From contig NZ_CP073747.1 of NCBI RefSeq assembly GCF_024398015.1, forward strand, positions 1,002,501-1,066,500: a DNA stretch of 64,000 nt, written 5' to 3'. Every line of letters starts with the position of its first letter. Position 1 is the first letter of the stretch. This document shows positions 24,822-32,780 of this stretch, piece after piece. The translations under genes were made by a program, and so were the position numbers. Source of the stretch: Kordiimonas sp. SCSIO 12610. Lineage in GTDB: Bacteria; Pseudomonadota; Alphaproteobacteria; Sphingomonadales; Kordiimonadaceae. Under the pieces are notes generated by a model that was not told where the DNA came from, made no database searches, and saw nothing but the letters and a program-made list of their open reading frames with translations.

Positions 24822-27023
24822 ATGATTACGTGGGAAGTCAGTTTAAACAGCACAGCGGCAGAAAATAACGTTCCTCAAAGCACCATTGATGCAATTGAGA
24901 ATTTAATTATTCAGGCAGGTAATTTCTGGTCACAGTATTTTGACCCACCAGGTGACGTAACTATCACAATTGAACTAAGCTTCTTCTCTGAAGATTCAAA
25001 TACACTCGCAACAGGTGGCGGCAGTTTCGTACGCGTTGGTAATGCGTCATCAGGGAATCCGCTTTTTCAGGCTGCAGCCGCAAATGAGATAGCGACCGGA
25101 TTTGATCGCACGTCAGGCGAAGACGGTCGCATTGGTATCAATGTTGATAATCTGAGCAGTCTGTTTTTAGACCCAAACCCTACCGTTGATGGCCGCGTTC
25201 CTTTCAATCAAATTGACGCCTTTACCGTTATTGTGCACGAGCTTGGTCACGTTCTCGGTTTTCTTGGGTTTGTGGAAGAAGCGCAAGATGCCAATAATGT
25301 TTTCCAGACTTTCTCTACCTTTGATGAATTCGTAACGTTTGACGGCGATATTCCGTTCTTTAATGGCCCGAACGCAGTCGCAAATTTTGGCGGACCAGTT
25401 CCTTTAACGGAAGGTAACAACAGTCACCTCGGTAATCCAAATGGTCCAGGGGATGAACTTACGGGCCGTGACGGTGATGTGCTTGCCGCCAGTATTTCCC
25501 GCGGCAATCGTCTGTCGATCAGTTCCTTGAATATCGCAATATTACAAGACGTTGGTATCCCTATTCGAACGGCATCCTCTTCCGCTGACGAGCTTTTTGG
25601 TTTTGACCGTGAAAATGATGAACTCGAAGGATTGAACGGCGATGATAGCCTTTCGGGCCTCGGTGGTAGTGATACGCTCATCGGCGGCGGCGGTGATGAT
25701 ACGCTCTCTGGTGGAACAGGCGCTGATATTTTCGTCCTTGATGGCAATGACGGCAATGACGTGATCACGGATTATGATGCCGCGGACGTTATTGATTTGC
25801 GCGGCACGAATGCAGGGTTGCAGGATCTGAATAGCGTACTTGCCGCGGCCCAAAGCACAGTCGTAGACGGCGCTTCTGGCGTCTTGATCAACACAGGCGC
25901 TGGCTCCAGCGTGTTTATTGTTGGGGCTGTGCTTAGTCAGCTTAACGCCTCTGATTTCATCTTTGCGTCCGCGAGTGCATCTGGCGGAACCCCAGAAGAA
26001 GCGGGGGATATTGCAGGCACAGCCGGGTCTGAAACCCTGCGCGGTGGTACGGGTAATGATCTGATCAATGCCCTCGGTGGTAATGATTTTGTCACTGGTG
26101 GTGACGGTAATGATACAGTCCTCGCCGGATTTGGAGCGGATCAGGTGTTTGCGGGCGCAGGTGACGGCGGTGATGATATTTTCATTGGCGGTGCTGGAAA
26201 TGATACAATCGGTGGCGGTGCGGGTAATGACCTTATCGTCGGTGGTGGCTTTAGCGATGGCAATTCCCAACAAATCGCCCCAGCGGTCGTAGGAAATTCG
26301 CTTTCTGATGATGGTCAGGATACGCTTTTCGGCGGTGCTGGTAATGACACGCTTATTGGTGGTGCCTTCAATGACCTGATTGATAACGGCGTTTTTGATA
26401 CGGGCGAAGCAGTGGTGAATAGCCTGGAGGCCAATACGATTTACGCAGGCACCGGTAATGATCTGATTTTTGGTGCAGCAGGCGGTGATGAACTCGGCGG
26501 CGGGGCCGGTGATGATACCATTAACGCGGGTGCAGGCGATGATGTGTTGTTTGGTGGTCGCGGTGATGTGGATGATACAGGCCTTAATGATGTTATTGAC
26601 GCCGGTAGTGGAAATGATCAGGTCTTTGCATCGGGTGGTAACGACAGCGTAATCGGCGGTAGCGGGAACGACTCCCTCTTTTCCGGAAGCGGCTCGGATA
26701 CGGTCGACGGCGGGATTGGTAACGATTCAATCTTTGGTGGTGCTGGTGATGATTTCTTCACTGGCGGTTCGGGTAATGATCTGTTTGCCTTCTTCGCAGG
26801 GAACGAAAACGATACCATTACTGATTTTAACCTTGCGCAGGATACGCTTGATTTGAATGGTACGATAACCGATTTCACTGACCTCGCGAGCGTACAAGCA
26901 GCGGCCAGCAATGCGACGCAGGGCGGCGTTGCGGGGCTGTTGATTGATACTGGCGGTACAGACAGCGTATTCTTACAGGGGCTAACGACTGCTGATCTTC
27001 CAAGCATAGATATCGTCTTTTAA
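24822..27023 (+). CDS. RTX zinc metalloprotease, leishmanolysin-like zincin domain (733 aa)
   Basis: No signal peptide. Residues 1-250 form a zincin domain with VHELGHVLGFLGF (His139, Glu140, His143). There is no third His in the usual metzincin place (HExxHxxGxxG here), but a conserved SHLGN gives His202, 63 residues after the first His; an insertion of about this length is known between zinc ligands of leishmanolysin (M8). The Met-turn position reads DVLAAS, with Leu for Met. Residues 255-380 hold RTX repeats with a GNDVITDYDAADVIDL linker, then comes the shared RTX module with an EF-hand-like loop (DLIDNGVFDTGE) and the common C-terminus. Very similar in plan to the next gene. Confidence 0.8.
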   Translation: MITWEVSLNSTAAENNVPQSTIDAIENLIIQAGNFWSQYFDPPGDVTITIELSFFSEDSNTLATGGGSFVRVGNASSGNPLFQAAAANEIATGFDRTSGEDGRIGINVDNLSSLFLDPNPTVDGRVPFNQIDAFTVIVHELGHVLGFLGFVEEAQDANNVFQTFSTFDEFVTFDGDIPFFNGPNAVANFGGPVPLTEGNNSHLGNPNGPGDELTGRDGDVLAASISRGNRLSISSLNIAILQDVGIPIRTASSSADELFGFDRENDELEGLNGDDSLSGLGGSDTLIGGGGDDTLSGGTGADIFVLDGNDGNDVITDYDAADVIDLRGTNAGLQDLNSVLAAAQSTVVDGASGVLINTGAGSSVFIVGAVLSQLNASDFIFASASASGGTPEEAGDIAGTAGSETLRGGTGNDLINALGGNDFVTGGDGNDTVLAGFGADQVFAGAGDGGDDIFIGGAGNDTIGGGAGNDLIVGGGFSDGNSQQIAPAVVGNSLSDDGQDTLFGGAGNDTLIGGAFNDLIDNGVFDTGEAVVNSLEANTIYAGTGNDLIFGAAGGDELGGGAGDDTINAGAGDDVLFGGRGDVDDTGLNDVIDAGSGNDQVFASGGNDSVIGGSGNDSLFSGSGSDTVDGGIGNDSIFGGAGDDFFTGGSGNDLFAFFAGNENDTITDFNLAQDTLDLNGTITDFTDLASVQAAASNATQGGVAGLLIDTGGTDSVFLQGLTTADLPSIDIVF

Positions 27024-27089
27024 ATAATCCGGTTTTAAGTAATCTGATTATTGAGGGACTTGCCATACCCTTGTCATATACCATACTGT

Positions 27090-27116
27090 AAAGTCAGCAC
27101 AGAGCGTGCTGGCTTT
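27090..27116 (+). terminator. 11-bp hairpin upstream of the second zincin gene
   Basis: AAAGTCAGCAC (27090-27100) pairs with GTGCTGGCTTT (27106-27116), one T-G pair, loop AGAGC. It lies 67 bases past the preceding stop and 20 before the next ATG. It may be a terminator of the upstream gene or a leader hairpin of the downstream one. Confidence 0.5.
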
Positions 27117-27135
27117 CCGAGTGTAGGGGGAAAAT

Positions 27136-28959
27136 ATGATTACGTGGCAGGTTATAAGAAACTCAACCGTTGCAACAAGTGGTGTTTCCACCGAGTTGCT
27201 CAATCTTATCGAAAGCCTGATCATTCAGGCTGGGGAATTTTGGGCACGCTATCTCGACCCTGTAACGGATGTCACGTTGACGATAGATTTCGGATTTATC
27301 GATGAAGAAGGTGGCACGCTCGCGGAAGCAGGGAGTTCCTTTGGCCGTATTGGCACCACAGACGACGGTGAACCCCTGTTTCAGATTGCCACAATCACCG
27401 AACTTGCGACCGGGGTGGACCCATTTTCAACGGCTGATATTACGCTTAGTTTTAACCTCGCCAATCTGGATGATATTTATTTTGACCCGGACATTACAAC
27501 GGTTGATGATCTCCCTTCCAATTTAAACGATGGATTTTCAATCCTACTGCATGAAATTGGCCATGGTCTGGGGTTCCTGGGTTTCATCGATACGCCTGCC
27601 GATCTTGATGATCCGGATAATGTGATTTCGGTTTATGACCAACTGGTCCGGTTTGATGGCAACATACCGTTTTTTACTGGCGCGAATGCGCGTGCGTCTT
27701 TTGGCGGTGATGTGCCTTTAACGCCTGATGATCCAAGCCATTTGGGAAACCCAAATGACCCGAATGATCCGCTGACAGGACCGGGCGGTGATATCCTTCA
27801 GCCCTTTGCTGTTCGCGGGGTTCGTGAAAGCATTAGTTCACTTAATATCGCTGTTTTGCAGGATGTTGGTATTCCCGTCAGAACGGCCTCTTCAAGCGCA
27901 AATGAACTTTTTGGTTTTGAATTGGAAAACGATACAATTGATGGCCTTGAAGGTAATGACACCCTCGACGGATTAGGCGGTAACGATACCCTTAGGGGCG
28001 GTGAAGGCGATGATCAGATACTCGGCAATGGCGGTAATGACTTTATTTCAAGCGGCCTTGGCGACGATCTGGCAACAGGCGGTGATGGCGATGATCAGAT
28101 CTTTGCGGGTGTCGGTGATGTTGGCGCGGATACGGTAATCGGCGGTGCCGGGAACGATACGCTTGGCGGCGGCGGCGGCAACGACCTTGTGATCGGCGGC
28201 GGTAGTAACGTTATTGACGGTATCGATGCTGGCGCGATTACGCTTGCTGGTGCCAATACGCTCTTTGGTGGTTCAGGTGATGATACACTTTTGGGTGGTG
28301 GCTTTGATGATGCGAACGGCAATGGCCAATATGACGTTGGCGAAGAGGTAATTTCGGTCGCGGGGGTAAATACTATTTTTGCTGGCACTGGTAATGACCG
28401 GATAGCGGGCGCTGCTGGTAATGATATCCTAGGGGGTGGCACAGGTGATGATACGCTTCGGGGCGGCGACGGTAATGATACCTTCTTCGGCGGGCAGGGC
28501 GATGCGTCTGACACGGGCCGCAACGATGTGATCTCGGCTGGTAACGGTAATGATACCGTTTTCTCTGGCGCAGGGAACGATGATATCGATGGCGGTTTCG
28601 GCGATGATGAGCTCTTTAACGGCGCTGGCAACGATACGGTTCGGGGGAATTTGGGTGACGATACGATATTTGGCGGCGCCGATGATGACCGACTAAGCGG
28701 TAACGGCGGCGCTGACACCTTCGCCTTCTTTGACGGGAACGGCAATGACACCATCATTGATTTCAGCGTGGCAGAGGATACGCTTGACCTGAATGGTACG
28801 GAAATCGATTTCACCGACCTCGCGAGCGTGGAGGCGGCGGCATCCAACACCACACAGGGTGGTGTTGCTGGGTTACTCATAGACACAGGCACAGGCGACA
28901 GTATCTTCCTCGAGGGCCTAACGACCGCGGACCTCGCCAGCATCAATATCATTTTCTAA
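27136..28959 (+). CDS. RTX zinc metalloprotease, leishmanolysin-like zincin domain (607 aa)
   Basis: Start ATG with GGGGGAAAA upstream; no signal peptide. It is a paralogue of the preceding gene: both begin MITW. The zincin motif is LHEIGHGLGFLGF (His139) with SHLGN placing a His again 63 residues on. The Met-turn position reads DILQPF (Leu instead of Met). Residues 255-525 are RTX repeats without the extra linker of its neighbour, with an EF-hand-like loop DANGNGQYDVGE, and the common C-terminus (SIFLEGLTTADLASINIIF). Expected to be a calcium-dependent secreted protease exported by a type I system encoded elsewhere. Confidence 0.8.
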   Translation: MITWQVIRNSTVATSGVSTELLNLIESLIIQAGEFWARYLDPVTDVTLTIDFGFIDEEGGTLAEAGSSFGRIGTTDDGEPLFQIATITELATGVDPFSTADITLSFNLANLDDIYFDPDITTVDDLPSNLNDGFSILLHEIGHGLGFLGFIDTPADLDDPDNVISVYDQLVRFDGNIPFFTGANARASFGGDVPLTPDDPSHLGNPNDPNDPLTGPGGDILQPFAVRGVRESISSLNIAVLQDVGIPVRTASSSANELFGFELENDTIDGLEGNDTLDGLGGNDTLRGGEGDDQILGNGGNDFISSGLGDDLATGGDGDDQIFAGVGDVGADTVIGGAGNDTLGGGGGNDLVIGGGSNVIDGIDAGAITLAGANTLFGGSGDDTLLGGGFDDANGNGQYDVGEEVISVAGVNTIFAGTGNDRIAGAAGNDILGGGTGDDTLRGGDGNDTFFGGQGDASDTGRNDVISAGNGNDTVFSGAGNDDIDGGFGDDELFNGAGNDTVRGNLGDDTIFGGADDDRLSGNGGADTFAFFDGNGNDTIIDFSVAEDTLDLNGTEIDFTDLASVEAAASNTTQGGVAGLLIDTGTGDSIFLEGLTTADLASINIIF

Positions 28960-29100
28960 GTCTGATCACGGTTTCTTAACGATTGCGCTTTAGAACTGAA
29001 TGCACGTTTATAGTGTAGTTGTGGCTTATGCCATGGCGAGAGCATCCAGGATTGGGGAAATCATGGCGACAATCGTAAGTACATCATCGGACGAAACATT
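28960..29100 (+). repeat. Duplicated intergenic spacer, copy 1
   Basis: The spacer and the first codons (28960-29100) match 32639-32780 with about six substitutions. They include TTTCTTAACGATTGCGCTTT, the ribosome binding site TTGGGGAAATC and the start. The shared part shows that whole gene plus spacer was duplicated. Confidence 0.85.
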
Positions 29101-32100
29101 AACCGGAACAGCAGCCAGCGATACATTCATTTTCGCGGATGATCATGGATTTGATATAATTAACGAATTTGATCCGTCGAGTGATGTGATTGACCTTTCT
29201 GCTCTGACAACAGGGTTCAACAGCTTTGCCGATATTCTTGAGGCAGCGTCTGATATTTCGCCTATTGGTGTTATCATTGATACAGGTGTGAATAGTAATA
29301 TCACGATAGGAGGTGTTTCCATTGCTGACCTGTCTGCCTCTAACTTTATATTCTCGACGATTACGGGCCGTGTGATTGATGGCACGGATGGTAATGATAC
29401 GCTGGAAGGTGACCTCGGTGACGACACGATTAGTGGTGGTGCGGGGAACGATACGCTGTTTGGTAACGGCGGCGATGATGTTTTTATAGGCGGTGCCGGT
29501 AATGATGTTTTTGTTGACCTTGGTCCTGTGACAGGTGGTACTGACGGTGACAATAGGTATGTTTTCGCGGATGATCATGGATTTGATATAATTAACGAAT
29601 TTGATCCGTCGAGTGATGTGATTGACCTATCGGCTTTGACGACAGGGTTCAACAGCTTTGCCGATGTTCGGGAACTGGCTTTTCAGAATGGTAATGACGT
29701 CGAGATTTTTACAGGTGCTTCGGGTTCGTCAATTTTCTTAACTAATGTGAACCTCTCTGACCTTTCAGCATCTAACTTTATATTCTCAACGATTACAGGC
29801 CGCGTGATTGATGGCACGAGCGGTAATGATACGCTAGAAGGTGACCTCGGCGATGATACGATCAGTGGTGGTGCAGGGAACGATTCGATTGATGGCGTAG
29901 GCGGCGTGGATGTTATTAATGGCGGTGCTGGCGATGACACCATCAGCGGTTTTGGTAGTGGTTCACGGTTGGTGTTTGAGGACGGCCATGGACTTGATGT
30001 CGTTCAGAACTTTAACCCGTCTGAGGATATTATTGACCTTTCGGCCTTAACCACAGGCTTCAACAGTTTTGATGATGTTCTCGCTCTTTCTTCTGGGTTC
30101 GGTGGTGATGTTCGTATTACCACAAGTGCAGCCGGTAGTGAGATTTTCCTACAGAATGTGAACCTCGCCGACCTATCGGCCTCTAACTTTATATTCTCGG
30201 CGAATACAGGCCAAGTGATTGATGGCACGAGTGGTAATGATACGCTGGAAGGTGACCTCGGTGATGATACGATCAGCGGTGGTGCAGGGAACGATTCGAT
30301 TGATGGCTTAGGCGGCGCCGATGTTATTAATGGCGGTGCTGGCGATGACACGATCTATGCGCTTGATGGTACGCGGGTGGTGTTTGAGGATGGTCATGGC
30401 ATTGATGAGATTAGGAACTTTAATCGATTTGAGGATATCATTGACCTTTCGGCCTTAACGACTGGTTTTAACAGTTTTGATGATGTTCTGGAGTTGACTT
30501 CTCAGTTCGGTGCTAATGTCCATATTACTACAAGTGCTGCAGGTAGTGAGATTATCCTGCGGAATGTGAGAGTCTCTGAACTTTCTGCGTCCAATTTTAT
30601 TTTCGCAAGCAGTAGTGGTCGTGTGATCGATGGCACGGACGGTAATGATACGCTAGAAGGTGACTTCGGTGATGATACGATCACGGGTGGGGCCGGTAAT
30701 GATACGCTTATTGGCGGTGGTGGTGACGGCGTTGATGTGTTTGTCATCACACCCGGTAATGGTTTTGATGTCATTCAGGATTTTGACTCAAATGACATCA
30801 TTGACCTATCGCAAACAACAACTGGCTTGATTGATTTTGATGCAGTTCTGGCCCGCGCTGCAGGTTCTATATTGGATACGGATGCCCTTAGCCATATTGA
30901 CCTAAATGGATTTGACATTAGTCTTCTAACACCCGCTAATTTTATATTTGCAACAACGGATGAATTAATCTTCCGCGGCTCTGACGGCGATGATGATTTT
31001 ATTGGCGAAAGTGACCTGCCAGAGGTGCTTTTGGGATTGGGCGGTAACGATACCATTAGCGAATTTAGCACAGGCGATACTGTGCGCGGCGGCGCTGGTG
31101 ATGATCTAATTTCTAACGGTATATTGGGTAATAGCCTGATAGACGGTGGTTCAGGTAATGATACGCTTCAGGGTGTTGGTAACGATACTATCATCGGTGG
31201 TGCCGGTGACGACGATTTAAGCACTCTTGGCGCTGACAATGTTTTTGTATTTGCAGGCAATCACGGCAATGACACAATCACTATAACGATCGAAGAAGCC
31301 ATCATTGATTTATCGGCAACAACTAACAATCTGATCGGGCTGGATGCAGTCATTGATGCCATTGAAAATCGCCCTGTGGATGATGCCACCCAAGCTGATC
31401 TGATTTTACGAACAAGCCCAAGTAGCACAATTACATTCTCGCAGTTTTCAATCGATGAGCTCAGGCAAATTCGTTTCATTTTTGAGGGGCAAAGCGAAGT
31501 TGGTGTAGAAAGTAACCCTGGCGCTACCAACACGCCTTCACCCATGAGCGAACCTGTTGCGGGAACGGATGCTGACGACACGCTTGATGGTGGCGGCGGG
31601 AACGATACTGTTGACGGCGGTGATGGTAACGATAGTCTATCGGGCGGTGACGGTGTCGATACGGTGCGCGGCGGTGCCGGCAACGACCGGATTGACGCGG
31701 GCACAGGCGATGATTTCGTCTCTGGCGGTACGGGCGATGATACGGTCGCGGCGGGTACCGGGAATGACGCTGTGTTCGCAGGCGCGGGCGATATGGGTGA
31801 TGACGTATTTGTGGGCGGCGAGGGCCGTGATACGCTTGGCGGCGGTGCCGGCAATGACCTTCTCGTTGGTGACGGTGCATCCAGCACGAGCCTGAGCGGG
31901 CTCGGCGTGGGTGACACTGGCCTTGATGACCGGGATACAATCTTCGGCGGTGACGGCGATGACACGCTCCTTGGTGGTGGCTTTGATGATACTTCAGGTG
32001 ATGGCACCTATGATGACGGTGAAGCCGTAACCACCGGAACCGAAGCCAATACGCTATACGCTGGCACGGGTGCTGATCTGGTGATCGGGGCGTCTGGCAA

Positions 32101-32638
32101 TGACACCATCGGTGGCGGTTTGGGCGATGATACGCTCAATGGCGGTGACGGTGATGATACCTTCTATGGCGGGCGCGGTGACGGAACAGACACTGGCTTC
32201 AATGATGTGATCAATGGCGGCGACGGTAATGATACCATCTTCTCCTCCGGCGGGCGTGACCTTGTGAATGGCGGCGACGGCGATGACGAACTGTTTTCTG
32301 GCGGTGCAGTTGATACGGTTGACGGCGGTGCTGGCAATGACACCATCTACGGCGGCGGTGATGATGATCTGTTCACGGGTGGAACTGGCGCAGATACCTT
32401 CGCCTTCTTTGACGGCAACGGTAACGATACGATCACAGACTTTAATACCTCAGAGGACACGCTTGACCTGAATGGTACAGAAACCGACTTCACTGACCTC
32501 GCGAGCGTGCAGGCGGCGGCATCCAACGCCACACAGGGCGGCGTTGCTGGGTTGCTCATAGATACAGGCACAGGCGACAGTATCTTCCTCGAGGGGCTAA
32601 CAACCGCAGACCTCGCGAGTATTAATATCATTTTCTAA
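29063..32638 (+). CDS. Large RTX repeat protein (1191 aa), six linker-RTX units
   Basis: The ATG at 29063 is chosen because TTGGGGAAATC precedes it; a longer ORF from 29000 would add a non-conserved peptide. Residues 1-810 hold six units, each a linker (FADDHGFDIINEFDPSSD, IDLSALTTGFNSF, DLSASNFIF) followed by RTX nonapeptides. Such a linker usually occurs at the C-terminus of M10/RTX proteins; here it is a repeated internal domain. Residues 810-1191 are the shared module with an EF-hand-like loop (DTSGDGTYDDGE). No enzymatic domain is seen, so a matrix, S-layer-like or adhesive role is plausible (inference). Confidence 0.8.
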   Translation: MATIVSTSSDETLTGTAASDTFIFADDHGFDIINEFDPSSDVIDLSALTTGFNSFADILEAASDISPIGVIIDTGVNSNITIGGVSIADLSASNFIFSTITGRVIDGTDGNDTLEGDLGDDTISGGAGNDTLFGNGGDDVFIGGAGNDVFVDLGPVTGGTDGDNRYVFADDHGFDIINEFDPSSDVIDLSALTTGFNSFADVRELAFQNGNDVEIFTGASGSSIFLTNVNLSDLSASNFIFSTITGRVIDGTSGNDTLEGDLGDDTISGGAGNDSIDGVGGVDVINGGAGDDTISGFGSGSRLVFEDGHGLDVVQNFNPSEDIIDLSALTTGFNSFDDVLALSSGFGGDVRITTSAAGSEIFLQNVNLADLSASNFIFSANTGQVIDGTSGNDTLEGDLGDDTISGGAGNDSIDGLGGADVINGGAGDDTIYALDGTRVVFEDGHGIDEIRNFNRFEDIIDLSALTTGFNSFDDVLELTSQFGANVHITTSAAGSEIILRNVRVSELSASNFIFASSSGRVIDGTDGNDTLEGDFGDDTITGGAGNDTLIGGGGDGVDVFVITPGNGFDVIQDFDSNDIIDLSQTTTGLIDFDAVLARAAGSILDTDALSHIDLNGFDISLLTPANFIFATTDELIFRGSDGDDDFIGESDLPEVLLGLGGNDTISEFSTGDTVRGGAGDDLISNGILGNSLIDGGSGNDTLQGVGNDTIIGGAGDDDLSTLGADNVFVFAGNHGNDTITITIEEAIIDLSATTNNLIGLDAVIDAIENRPVDDATQADLILRTSPSSTITFSQFSIDELRQIRFIFEGQSEVGVESNPGATNTPSPMSEPVAGTDADDTLDGGGGNDTVDGGDGNDSLSGGDGVDTVRGGAGNDRIDAGTGDDFVSGGTGDDTVAAGTGNDAVFAGAGDMGDDVFVGGEGRDTLGGGAGNDLLVGDGASSTSLSGLGVGDTGLDDRDTIFGGDGDDTLLGGGFDDTSGDGTYDDGEAVTTGTEANTLYAGTGADLVIGASGNDTIGGGLGDDTLNGGDGDDTFYGGRGDGTDTGFNDVINGGDGNDTIFSSGGRDLVNGGDGDDELFSGGAVDTVDGGAGNDTIYGGGDDDLFTGGTGADTFAFFDGNGNDTITDFNTSEDTLDLNGTETDFTDLASVQAAASNATQGGVAGLLIDTGTGDSIFLEGLTTADLASINIIF
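31474..32638 (+). repeat. Shared 1165-bp RTX C-terminal module, copy 1
   Basis: This segment is almost identical to 34541-35705 (same length) and, from about 31780 on, to 61275-62134. The near identity across the three genes suggests recent duplication or gene conversion. Confidence 0.85.
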
Positions 32639-32780
32639 ATCTGATCATGGTTTCTTAACGATTGCGCTTTAGAACTGAATGCACGTTTATAGTGTAGTCG
32701 TGGCTTATGTCATGGCTAGAGTATCCAGGATTGGGGAAATCATGGCGACAATCGTAAGTACATCATCGGACGAAACATTA
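32639..32780 (+). repeat. Duplicated intergenic spacer, copy 2
   Basis: Second copy of the spacer and 5' coding start described at 28960-29100; the following 75 bases of coding sequence are identical in both genes. Confidence 0.85.
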
